This document shows, piece by piece, positions 23,151 to 34,487 of a stretch of 64,000 nt of DNA (its first letter is position 1; every line of letters begins with the position of its first letter). This DNA comes from Ipomoea triloba (lineage: Eukaryota; Streptophyta; Magnoliopsida; Solanales; Convolvulaceae). The position numbers and the translations under genes were made by a program. The notes under the pieces are model-generated. The model saw only the letters and a list, made by a program, of their open reading frames with translations, did not search any database and had not been told where the DNA came from. The stretch lies in assembly GCF_003576645.1 (NCBI RefSeq), contig NC_044924.1, forward strand, positions 18,439,254 to 18,503,253. Reading direction: 5' to 3'.

Positions 23151-23521
23151 CATCGAAGTGTAGTTAGCGCGACGGCTAAGTAAGGAAATCCATTGTCACT
23201 CAAAAGTAAACAAAGGTTTCGAAAAACATAATCTCAGAAAATTGTAGCTTTACCCAAAAGTTGAAAATCTACCTGCAACCAGATTATCAACAAAAGAAAG
23301 TATAATAGAGAATACGAGTTGCATCAGCGTATAATACTTTTCATATCCGAGAATTTCCATCATTTAACTCAAAATAGAGGGTCCAACAACACACTTTACT
23401 GTTCAAAAATTCGTGACATGTTATGCTTTAACCTAGTTACGGAGTAACTAGATTTCCATAATTAGTAAAAATTTACTTAGTTTCCCCCTGGATAAGTACA
23501 AGGCATTCTTGGAATATTTTC

Positions 23522-24062
23522 AAGAACCTCGGGCCGCGGCACTCATGCCTTCCGCAGGTCAACATCTCAATAACTTCCGGGCCACGGCTCACCAGCCTCC
23601 CGTAAAGTCAAACATCTCAACAACTTCCGGGCCCCGGCTCACAAGCCTCCCACAAGTCGATCATCTCCACAACTTCCGGGCCCCGGCTCACAAGCCTCCC
23701 ACAAGTCGATCATCTCAATAACTTCGGGCCACGGCTCACAAGCCTCCCGTAAGTCAAACATCTCAACAACTTCTGGGCCCCGGCTTACAAGCCTCCCGCA
23801 AGTCGATCATCTCAATAACTTCGGGCCACGGCTCACAAGCCTCCCGTAAGTCAAACATCTCAACAACTTCCGGGCCCCGGCTCACAAGCCTCCCGCAAGT
23901 CGATCATCTCAATAACTTCGGGCCACGGCTCACAAGCCTCCCGTAAGTCAAACATCTCAACAACTTCCGGGCCCCGGCTCACAAGCCTCCCGCAAGTCGA
24001 TCATCTCAATAACTTCGGGCCATGGCTCACAAGCTTCCCGTAAGTCAAATATCTCAACAACG
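23522..24062. repeat. GC-rich minisatellite inside the LTR (48/49-bp units)
   Basis: About eleven units alternating between two forms, a 48-bp unit with gggccacggctcacaag and a 49-bp unit with gggccccggctcacaag, giving a 97-bp dimer over much of the array. Related LTRs have only two to three units at the same place (56-150, inverted 13346-13470), so the array has expanded in this LTR. Confidence 0.9.
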
Positions 24063-24359
24063 TTATCTAGAAACTAAGGTTTTCAACACATTCTTTCCTT
24101 TCCTTGAGTTTAATTAATATTTTCACATGACGACTCAAACCGATCATTCTTATCCAAATATGTTTCCAAAATACACATATTTGTCAACGACTTTTCACCA
24201 TGAAATTCCAAGTGACAAGGGTCACACTTGGTTCTTAAAAACACAATTTTTTTCCAAATTAATAAACGTAATTTACAAAATAATATTTGAACTTTCAAAA
24301 ATTGACTCGGTTGCCGGTAGGCCTTCCAAACATCATCACATTCAGGAGCAAAAACATCG

Positions 24360-24600
24360 GAAGAAGGTTCGGTCGAAAACGGAACCGCGTCGCGCAGACT
24401 CGCGGATGTCCGCAGCGTCGGACGCACGGCGGACGCGTGCGTCCGGGCCGCGTCCGCTCGTTCGGCTTGACGCTGAAACATTGGACACCCACGGACGCGC
24501 AGCGGACGCGCGTCCGTGGTCGCGTCCGGCCTTTCGGCCGTGACGCCGAAACGTTGGACGCCGATGGACGCGCGTCCACGGCCGCGTCCATCCGGATCTG
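24360..24600. repeat. CpG-rich block with palindromic cgcgtcc words
   Basis: A 240-bp island of very high GC in an AT-rich LTR, built from cggacgc/gcgtccg words and short palindromes such as ggacgcgcgtcc (twice in near form). A short relative lies at 44600-44640 in another LTR. Frames stay open on both strands only because the GC bias removes stops; I see no protein family. Confidence 0.75.
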
Positions 24601-24761
24601 CCAACTTCGGGCAGCAAAAACTGGGTTGCAACGCCTCGATTTTCTATTATTTTCACAAGTATAAGCCTATATGGGCATAAATACAACATATACATGCATA
24701 AACTAGCCATGAACATGTATACAAAAATTACCAAAAATTTAAAGAGTAGTGTTTTGAGCCA

Positions 24762-26289
24762 TTCCCGGCCATTTGGAGGAGAGAAGGATATACCCATATC
24801 CACTTTGGAGCAATCCGTTTTGCCATAACCTATCATGGCAGAAAGGGTCAACCCGTAGTTGCCAAGCTATGTCTCCTTGATTCCAGGTACTTAGAGTACC
24901 AACATGCATTGATAGCCACCATGGAAGTCACACTTGATTCTGGCACTGTCTGTGCTACTGTTTACCCAAATTTTAACGTATCCTTAGAAGATCCACATCT
25001 TCTAGATATGTTTAAAATCCAAGTCCATATTGTTGGAGCTAAGCATGCTGAGCAAGATGCTATTGAAGCCACTGTCCACTACCAGATGTCTTATCGATTG
25101 CAAGACCATGCTTTCGATATGAAAATTCCAGGAGGAGGAGAAGCTCTCATCCTAGTCACTGATGAACAGAGAAATGTTACCTGCACTAAGGTTCCCAGGA
25201 GATGTACAAAAGAGGAGTTGATCCAAGTTATCCCTGACACTTGGATATCCAACTATGAGAAGCTGCACCAGAACAGAAGGCCAATCGAATCCAACGAGGC
25301 AACCATCAGCAGGCGAAAAGATGGTACCGTTGGAATCTCATTCAATCATGCTCATCTAAAAAGAACAGAATTTCTACCATCCATCAATATGGTAGAAGAG
25401 GCTAGAGAAAGACAAGAGGAGCATGTCCAGGAGATCCTTGACTATGACCCAGACGATGATGATGCAGAACCAGTTTTCCTTGGTTACGGAAAAACAGGAA
25501 TGAGTGAAATTGTTCATTCGTTCGACCAATTTGGTAAACCAGTTTTCTGGTTTAAGGATCCCATCTCAAATCACTGTTTCTTTGATTTGTGTGAAGATGA
25601 TTGTAAGCAATGCTACCCAACAAAGGAGCCACAGAGGAGACCCAGCTGCAAGCCCTCTGGAAGGAGAAGATCCAGAAGTAAGGATGATAGTGATGATGAA
25701 GATCCGCCGTCACCACCACCTGTGCCCCTGCAAAGAAAAAAGAAAGCTCTTAAGTGCTATGAGCAAGAGTACTTAAGAAAGGAGCCCACAATAGTACCAG
25801 CTTCACCAGCCATCCCAGCAATGGTGATCTCAGAGTCCTATGAGGAAGACTTTCCCCCTTTGGAAAGTTTTCAGCGAGGAGGTTGTATGCATGCACCAAA
25901 GATCCCAGCTCCTAATGAAGTATTACCAACAGGCCAGTTAAGAGGACAACCATCCATTGAGCAGACTTTAAACTGGCAAACGGAGAACGCCTTAGCTCAA
26001 AACCGCACCCTCAAATCAATTTCCAACAATCTTGTTGAGCTAAGCCACAAATCTGGAGAATACTATTCAAAGATTGACTCAAGGATCCAGATTTTGGAGA
26101 AAAGATTGGAGCAGATCCCTTTTGAGAGACCTTCTTATGGTCAATCCCTTCAAGCCCATTTTCAGTACCAAGCCAACGAAACTGCTTCTATCCGGAGCAT
26201 GATAGATCAGTTGAGATCCGAGATCAGGCCCAAACAACCTTACCAACCCAATTTGTTTGAAACACCCCAAAAATACCCAGCTACCTCTA
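24762..26289 (+). pseudogene. Pararetrovirus movement-protein region, copy B
   Basis: Open frame of 509 codons from the LTR junction (24762, ttcccggcc) to the single N at 26290. It starts about 22 residues into the region that follows ATG 18177 in copy A. The 30K-type movement core, Cys cluster and basic/acidic tract are as in copy A. It then runs further: an FPPLESF segment, and a coiled-coil-like stretch at 25960-26110 (TLNWQTENALAQN, then heptad-like Leu/Ile positions up to ILEKRLEQI), as found between the movement and coat domains in related viruses. There is no native start. The end is at an N where the sequence jumps to the region behind RNase H, so coat, protease, RT and RNase H are missing. 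Confidence 0.85.
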
Positions 26290-26290
26290 N

Positions 26291-27262
26291 GAATACCTTG
26301 AAGAAAGAAGAACAGATTGGGAAGTCAGATTATTCAGATACTATGGAGGTCATATGCTACAACCATATGGTATTCACCCTAAATATCCATTTGCTCAAAT
26401 CTTTATTGCTCAAGTTCAAGATTGGCCAGAAGAGTTAAATTGGATATTTTGGTATTTATGCCATGAATATCATATTTTAATGGAGTTCCACAGGCCTAGC
26501 TTAAGAAAAGAGTTAGATCTTTCTGTTGAGAAAGATTTAATAAAATTCTTAACTTGGTTTTATCCATTAAAATACTGGAAGAAGTTATGCCAAGATGGTC
26601 CAGAATTTTTCACAGTTCATCTGCATAGGGAAGTCACAGCATGGGTATCCAGATTTTTAGAAGGACATGCAGAACCATTTATGAAGATTTATGAGCAGCA
26701 CATGGAATCTATCATAGTCCGAGAAGAAGACTATCCAGAATTTCAGAGGTACATTTTCGCCCAGAACAAGGTCATTCCAAAAGAAATTTGGCCCAGAGAA
26801 GGGATTCAGCCAGATGTGAGACAAGATGATGAGATGTACCATGAAAGGATCAAGTCAGCAAAAAACCAGTACTACTATGAGCTACACCAGACCCAGAAAG
26901 AAGATATCTGGTCACAAGATCCTTGGAACCTTGATGATATAGATTCAGTGCTTGAAGAAGTCGAAAAGATTGAGAAAGCTTATGCTCAAAAGTCTCAAAA
27001 GAAAAGGTCAGAACACAAGAGCCAGTGGAACAAGGATGTTTGGAGAACGAAGAGAAGGCAATCTGGTATGGATAGGCAAGAATGGGTTAACCACATGGGT
27101 TACCCCAGCTACTCTGGCTACTCCACAGAAAGCGACACAGCATCAGACGAAGACTCCGTAATGGATCTTCAATTTCATGGAGAATGGATGGTCATGAAGA
27201 CAAAGCAACCAGATTGGAACCCACAAAACTGGAAAGGAAAGAGATTCATGAGTGAAGGATAA
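26291..27262 (+). pseudogene. Pararetrovirus region C-terminal to RNase H, copy B
   Basis: Open frame of 323 codons from the N to a stop at 27260-27262. It begins EYLEERR, the sequence also found at the end of the inverted RNase H piece (about 20904-20930), so it is best placed directly after RNase H in the same polyprotein. It has aromatic-rich parts (NWIFWYLCHEYH, KYWKKL), a Lys/Glu-rich helix (DSVLEEVEKIEKAYAQKSQKK) and a Ser/Asp-rich stretch (STESDTASDEDS) before a Trp-rich tail. I recognise no family. Most caulimovirid pol frames end soon after RNase H, so a tail of about 300 residues is noteworthy. Confidence 0.65.
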
Positions 27263-27780
27263 GATTTGATCTTATCTCTCCAGCAAGGCAAATCTCATCT
27301 GCAACAAAAAATCTTATCTTCAAGGATAAGATCCCCGTCCTGACAGGGTCATGTCAGCGTTATCTTATCAGTTTGGCGTGTTGTATGAATTATTAGACAA
27401 CTTTATTAAAAGGTAGCTTTACTTTATGTCAAGAAGGCCATCACACTTTGTCGGCCACATGTATTGTAATAGTTGTAAACAGCTGTATTGTATTTCAAGA
27501 ACCATCCTTGATCCCTATAAAAGGAGGTTCAGTTTGCTTTGTAAAATATCGCAGTTTGAAATATAAAATTCCCAGTTTGCAAAATATCATGAGTTTCTAA
27601 GTTTTTTTTTGAAGGTTTTGAATAGATTTATGGTTACGTTCCTGCTAAGTCTCAAGTAATCTCTAACATGTAGAGAAGTTAGGAAGTGGTTTGAGAGTCT
27701 TGTTGTCATGCCCCGGAGAGGCTTTTAGTTTTCTCTCACCTTTGGTCCTAATTCTCCACTGTTTTTAGAGACTCCCCGAT
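27263..27780 (+). promoter_or_regulatory. Pararetrovirus intergenic region and promoter, copy B
   Basis: Near-identical to 20150-20680 apart from small indels; TATAAAA at 27516-27522. The viral sequence stops at ccccgatt (27780), the last bases before the primer-binding site in copy A, and LTR sequence follows at once. The integrated fragment therefore ends at the minus-strand start point. Confidence 0.8.
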
Positions 27781-29661
27781 TATTTTCACATAAAAATTCC
27801 TATTCACATGATTTACTAGCATTTGTTCATTTCCAAGTAACTAAACCAACTTAAGGGATTCCTTACCTCCCAAGTAAATTTTTAAGACCGTAGAAAGATA
27901 GTGATCTTCTCCTCCAAACTTTTCACCGAAGACCCTAAACAAAATCACAATAATAACAACATTTTCATGAAGCCTTAGCTTAAAACTTAAGTTCTAGGAA
28001 GGATTCTAGCCATATTAACCGAATAAAACCAAAGTTTTACCTATTATGGAAGCACTTGGGTTGAAGAAAATAGCTATGGAGTTCTTGGATCCCAAAGATG
28101 AAAATGATATTTTTCCTTGTCTTTTTCCTTCTCTATTTTCGAAAATGAGTGTGGGAGAGATGGGGAAGACTTGGAGTGTAAGTTACATCTTAGCATGGCT
28201 TAGCTTATCCCATACTCTTCCCATTTAATTAATTATTTATTACTATGTGGTAAATAAATGTGACACTTGTCACAATCCCATGGTATGTCGGAAGAATATA
28301 ACTTAATTCGGGAAAATTTTAATACCAAAATTATTCTAAAAAAAACCCCGTCATTAACCACTAAAATCGGGAATTTTTCGGTATCTCGCGAAATACAGTG
28401 GTGCGAAGGTCCATAACAATTTCACTCTTACAGTCCGTTTAAATTTCTCTTGAACTAAATAGGAAGTTCAGGCTTAATCGTATCATACTTAATAATCCAC
28501 TTTCTAGGGGAATTCGAACTGTATATACATCATTAAAAATTTTACGGTTCATGACCGATACGTAGATCGCAGCTTTTTAATAACTAGTCTCACTTATAAA
28601 AATCCTTCTGAAGTACCGAGAGATCATCTCATAAATTTCATAGCCTAAAAAATATTTTTCGAACCATAAACTTATCGGAATAGACGAGGGGTTACATAAA
28701 ATGCCTCATCCGACTAAGGAGCCGGGAGTCCGAAGTGTGACGCCAATCGGTGATGGTGCCGAGGGCTCCCTTGATAGAAACCTAGTTGCATTGCCTAGAA
28801 CACCCTATAGTTGTATAAAATATGACTCCTAGATAGGACATCCATCTCCTTTCTTCCTTTAATTGATTACTTTTGTTTTACTTTTGTCAAACCTCTTCAC
28901 CATGATTTCTTTTTCTTTGAGTCAATCATGTAACTCTTGTCTCTTAGCATCATAAATGTCACACGCTTGATTCGGTTCCAATTTGTTATCCTTGAGAACA
29001 CGATACTCGGGAAACGTCTTCCCCGTTTTATCACTATCCACACCTAAACCAAAACATCAGAAGTACAACATCACTAATATACATAACTCTCACGGAGATC
29101 AAACGACTCCCACTACAAGGTAATGAATGGCAAATATTCTCTGTTCATATATCTAGTGTGGTTGATGTTTATCTTGATTTGCTTCTTTTTACGAACATGA
29201 TAGGTAGTAAAGTTAGGGGAAGTATAGGTTGTGAGATATCAGGCCTATACGAGTCCTAATCGACCACATCCCCACCCTTGGTCCGAGATGACGAGGCCCG
29301 GGAGAAGTGGTAGACCAAGAGGAGACCTAGATAGGACATCCATCCCTTTTGTTTCTTTAATTGATTACTTTTGTTTTACTTTTCTCAAACCTCTTCACCA
29401 TGATTTCTTTTGCTTTGAGTGAATCTTTTAACTCTTGTCTCTTAACATCATAAAAGTCACACGCTTGATTCGGTTCCAATTTGCCATCAATGAGAACACG
29501 ACACTCGGGGAACTTCTTCTCCGTTTTATTAAAACCAAAACGTCAACACTACAACATCACTAATATACATAACTCTCAAGGAGATTAAAAGACTCCCACT
29601 ACAAGGCAATGAATGGCAAATCTTCTCCGTTCATACATCTTGTGTGGTTGATGTTTACCTT

Positions 29662-29802
29662 GATTTTCTTCTATTTACGACAAGGATAGGTAGTAAAATT
29701 AGGGATTTTCTTCTATTTACGACAAGGATAGGTAGTAAAATTAGGGGAAGTATAGGTTGCACGACAAGGATAGGTAGTAAAATTAGGGGAAGTATAGGTT
29801 GC
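29662..29802. repeat. Two 42-bp tandem duplications
   Basis: 29662-29703 is repeated exactly at 29704-29745, and 29719-29760 exactly at 29761-29802. The second unit is shifted 57 bp from the first and overlaps its second copy. Confidence 0.95.
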
Positions 29803-30655
29803 AAGATATCGGGCCTATACGAGTCCTAATCGGCCACATATCCACCCTTTGTCCGGGATGACGAGGCGCCGGAGAAGTGGTAGATCAAGTGTTTGTTAAA
29901 ATGCCTCATTCGACTAAGGAGCCGGGAGTCCGAAGTGTGACGCCAATCGGTAATGGGGCCGAGGGCTCTCTTGATAGAAACCTAGTTGCATTGCCTAGAA
30001 CACCCTATAATTGTATAAAAAATGACTCCTAGATAGGACATCCATCTCCTTTCTTCCTTTAATTGATTACGTTTGTTTTACTTTTGTCAAAGCTCTTCAC
30101 CATGATTTCTTTTGCTTTGAGTGAATCTTGTAACTCTTGTCTCTTAACATCATAAAAGTAACACGCTTCATTCGGTTCCAATTTGCCATCCATGAGAACA
30201 CGACACTCGGGTAACTTCTTCTCCGTTTTATTTAAACCAAAACGTCAACACTACAACATCACTAATATACATAACTCTGAAGGAGATCAAAAGACTCCCA
30301 CTACAAGGTAATGAATGGCAAATCTTCTCCGTTCATACATCTTGTGTGGTTGATGTTTACCTTGATTTTCTTCTATTTACGACAAGGATAGGTAGTAAAA
30401 TTAGGGGAAGTATAGGTTGCGAGATATCGGGCTTATACGAGTCCTAATCGGCCACATACCCACCCTTTGTCCGAGATGACGAGGCGCGGGAGAAGTGGTA
30501 GATCAAGTGTTTGTTAAAATGCCTCATTCGACTAAGGAGCCGGGAGTCCGAAGTGTGACGCCAATCGGTGATGGTGCCGAGGGCTCTCTTGATAGAAACC
30601 AAGTTGCATTGCCTTGAACACCCTATAGTAGTATCAAAAATGACACCTAGATAGG

Positions 30656-30949
30656 ACATCCATCTTCTTTCTTTCTTTAATTGATTACTTTTGTTTTACA
30701 TCCATCTTCTTTCTTTCTTTAATTGATTACTTTTGTTTTATTTTTGTCAAACCTCTTCACCATGATTCTTACTTTTGTTTTATTTTTGTCAAACCTCTTC
30801 ACCATGATTCCTTTTTTTGTTTTATTTTTGTCAAACCTCTTCACCATGATTCCTTTTGTTGTTTTATTTTTGTCAAACCTCTTCACCATGATTCCTTTTG
30901 CTTTTTTATTTTTGTCAAACCTCTTCACCATGATTCCTTTTGCTTTAAG
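30656..30949. repeat. 42-bp stutter: one exact pair, then five near-identical units
   Basis: 30656-30697 is repeated exactly at 30698-30739. Then five consecutive 42-bp units follow (30740, 30782, 30824, 30866, 30908), each beginning atttttgtcaaacctcttc. Only the last dozen bases vary: each later copy reads a little further into the normal downstream monomer sequence (ccttttgctttgag) before jumping back 42 bp. Confidence 0.95.
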
Positions 30950-33849
30950 TGAATCTTGTAACTCTTGTCTCTTAACATCATAAAACTCACACGCTTAATT
31001 CGGTTCTAATTTGCCATCCTTGAGAACACAACACTCGGCGAACTACTTCTCCGTTTTATTAAAACCAAAACGTCAAAACTACAAAATCACTAATATACAT
31101 AACTCTCAAGGAGATCAAAACACTCCCACTACAAGGCAATGATTGGCAAATCCTCTCCGTTCATATATCTTGTGTGGTTGATGTTTATCCTGATTTGCTT
31201 CTGTTTACGACACGGCTAGGTAGTAAAGTTATGTTGCGAGATATCGGGCCTATACGAGTCCTAATCGTCCACATCCCCTCGCTTTGTCCAGGATGACGAG
31301 GCCCGGGAGAAGTGGTAGATCAAGAGTTTGTTAAAATGCCCCATCCGACTGAGGAGCCGGGAGTCCGAAGTGTGACGCCAATCGGTGATGGTGCCGAGGG
31401 CTCCCTTGACAGAAACCTAGTTGCATTGCCTAGAACACCCTATAGTAGTATCAAACATGACACCTAGATAGGACATCCGTCTCCTTTGTTTCTTTAATTG
31501 ATTACTTTTGTTTTACTTTTGTCAAACCTCTTCACTATGATTTCTTTTGCTTTGGGTGAATCTTGTAACTCTTGTCTCTTAACATCATAAAACTCACACG
31601 CTTGAATCGGTTCTAATTTGCCATCCTTGAGAACACGACACTCGGCGAACTACTTCTCCGTTTTATTAAAACCAAAACGTCAAAACTACAAAATCACTAA
31701 TATACATAACTCTCAAGGAGATCAAAACACTCCCACTACAAGGCAATGATTGGCAAATCTTCTCCGTTCATATATCTTGTGTGGTTGATGTTTATCTTGA
31801 TTTGCTTCTATTTACGACAAGGCTAGGTAGTAAAGTTATGTTGCGAGATATCGGGCCTATACGAGTCCTAATCGGCCACATCCCACCTCGCTTTGTCCAG
31901 GATGACGAGGCCGGGAGAAGTGGTAGATCAAGTGTTTGTTAAAATGCCCCATTCGACTGAGGAGCAGGAAGTCCGAAGTGTGACGCCAATCGGTGATGGT
32001 GCCGAGGGATCCCTTGATAGAAACCTAGTTGCATTGCCTAGAACACCCTATAGTAGTATCAAACATGACACCTAGATAGGACATCCATCTCCTTTCTTTC
32101 TTTAATTGATTACTTTTGTTTTACTTTTGTCAAACCTCTTCATCATGATTCTTTTTGCTTTGAGTGAATCTTGTAACTCTTGTCTCTTAACATCATAAAA
32201 CTCACACGCTTGAATCGGTTCTAATTTGCTATCCTTGAGAACACGACACTCGGCGAACTACTTCTCCGTTTTATTAAAACCAAAACGTCAAAACTACAAA
32301 ATCACTAATATACACAACTCTCAAGGAGATCAAAAAACTCCCACTACAAGGCAATGATTGGCAAATCTTCTCCGTTCATATATCTTGTGTAGTTGATGTT
32401 TATCTTGATTTGCTTCTTTTTACGACAAGGCTAGGTAGTAAAGTTATGTTGCGAGATATCGGGCCTATACGAGTCCTAATCGGCCACCTCCCCTCGCTTT
32501 GTCCAGGATGACGAGGCCCGGGAGAAGTGGTAGATCAAGTGTTTGTTAAAATGCCCCATCCGACTGAGGAGCCGGGAGTCCGAAGTGTGACGCCAATCGG
32601 TGATGGTGCCGAGGGCTCCCTTGATAGAAACCTAGTTGCATTGCCTAGAACACCCTATAGTAGTATAATCCATCTCCTTTCTTTCTTTTATTGATTACTT
32701 TTGTTTTACTTTTGTCAAACCTCTTCATCATGATTCCTTTTGCTTTGAGTGAATCTTGTAACTCTTGTCTCTTAACATCATAAAACTCACACGCTTGATT
32801 CGGTTCTAATTTGCCATCCTTGAGAACACGACAGTCGGCGAACTACTTCTCCGTTTTATTAAAACCAGAACGTCAAAACTACAAAATCACTAATATACAT
32901 AACTCTCAAGGAGATGAAAAGACTCCCACTACAAGGCAATGATTGGCAAATCTTCTCCGTTCATATATCTTGTGTGGTTGATGTTTATCTTGATTTGCTT
33001 CTTTTTACGACAAGGCTAGGTAGTAAAGTTATGTTGCGAGATATCGGGCCTATACGAGTCCTAATCGGCCACCTCCCCTCGCTTTGTCCAGGATGACGAG
33101 GCCCGGGAGAAGTGGTAGATCAAGTGTTTGTTAAAATGCCCCATTCGACTGAGGAGCCAGGAGTCCGAAGTGTGACGCCAATCGGTGATGGTGCCGAGGG
33201 CTCCCTTGATAGAAACCTAGTTGCATTGCCTAGAACACCCTATAGTAGTATCAAACATGACACCTAGATAGGACATCCATCTCCTTTCTTTCTTTAATTG
33301 ATTACTTTTCTTTTACTTTTGTCAAACCTCTTCATCATGATTCCTTTTGCTTTGAGTGAATCTTGTAACTCTTGTCTCTTAACATCATAAAACAAACACG
33401 CTTGAATCGGTTCTAATTTGCCATCCTTGAGAACACGACACTCGGCGAACTACTTCTCCGTTTTATTAAAACCAAAACGTCAAAACTACAAAATCACTAA
33501 TATATATAACTCTCAAGGAGATCAAAAGACTCCCACAACAAGGCAATGATTGGCAAATCTTCTCCGTTCATATATCTTGTGTGGTTGATGTTTATCTTGA
33601 TTTGCTTCTTTTTACGACAAGGCTAGGTAGTAAAGTTATGTTGCGAGATATCGAGCCTATACGAGTCCTAATCGGCCACCTCCCCTCGCTTTGTCCAGGA
33701 TGACGAGGCCCGGGAGAAGTGGTACATCAAGTGTTTGTTAAAATGCCCCATTCGACTGAGGAGCCAGGAGTCCGAAGTGTGACGCCAATCGGTGATGGTG
33801 CCGAGGGCTCCCTTGATAGAAACCTAGTTGCATTGCCTAGAACACCCTA

Positions 33850-33885
33850 TAGTAGTATAATCCCACCTCGCTTTGTCCAGGATGA
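33850..33885. other. Recombinant junction giving a truncated monomer
   Basis: After tagtagtataatcc the sequence passes directly to cacctcgctttgtccagg, skipping about 400 bp of monomer. Two successive gatgacgagg anchors are thus only 182 bp apart (33697, 33879). The shared atcc at the join suggests microhomology or a misjoin. Confidence 0.85.
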
Positions 33886-34114
33886 CGAGGCCGGGAGAAG
33901 TGGTAGATCAAGTGTTTGTTAAAATGCCCCATCCGACTGAGGAGCCGGGAGTCCGAAGTGTGACGCCAATCGATGATGGTGCCGAGGGCTCCCTTGATAG
34001 AAACCTAGTTGCATTGCCTAGAACACCCTATAGTAGTATAATCCATCTCCTTTCTTTCTTTAATTGATTACTTTTGTTTTACTTTTGTCAAACCTCTTCA
34101 CCATGATTTCTTTT

Positions 34115-34487
34115 NNNNNNNNNNNNNNNNNNNNNNNNNNNNNNNNNNNNNNNNNNNNNNNNNNNNNNNNNNNNNNNNNNNNNNNNNNNNNNNNNNNNNN
34201 NNNNNNNNNNNNNNNNNNNNNNNNNNNNNNNNNNNNNNNNNNNNNNNNNNNNNNNNNNNNNNNNNNNNNNNNNNNNNNNNNNNNNNNNNNNNNNNNNNNN
34301 NNNNNNNNNNNNNNNNNNNNNNNNNNNNNNNNNNNNNNNNNNNNNNNNNNNNNNNNNNNNNNNNNNNNNNNNNNNNNNNNNNNNNNNNNNNNNNNNNNNN
34401 NNNNNNNNNNNNNNNNNNNNNNNNNNNNNNNNNNNNNNNNNNNNNNNNNNNNNNNNNNNNNNNNNNNNNNNNNNNNNNNNNNNNNNN
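34115..34487. other. Assembly gap (373 N)
   Basis: Run of N within the satellite. The phases on either side differ by less than one monomer, so the true size is unknown. Confidence 0.95.

Larger units (their letters stand above)
17772..28695 (-). mobile_element. LTR split twice by pararetrovirus DNA
   Basis: Three stretches together make one LTR of about 2.75 kb, within the range of its relatives: 17772-18013, about 23151-24760 and 27781-28695. Order and orientation match the solo LTR at 6215-9489. About 80 bp equivalent to 6445-6525 is missing at the first viral insertion, while the second junction loses little. It starts TGTAACACCCC and ends GGGGTTACA, after which satellite in the opposite orientation begins. 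The minisatellite at 23522-24062 and the GC-rich block at 24360-24600 belong to this LTR. Confidence 0.8.

Noticed and set aside
23509..23721. 70-codon frame over the minisatellite.
   Set aside because: It is the translation of a non-coding tandem repeat.
23522..24062. Possible CRISPR-like array.
   Set aside because: Units are contiguous and alternate between two forms, with no unique spacers, and the context is a plant LTR.
24110..24851. Several overlapping frames of 100-170 codons on both strands.
   Set aside because: High GC removes stops in all frames; the sequence is LTR with short palindromes and shows no protein family.
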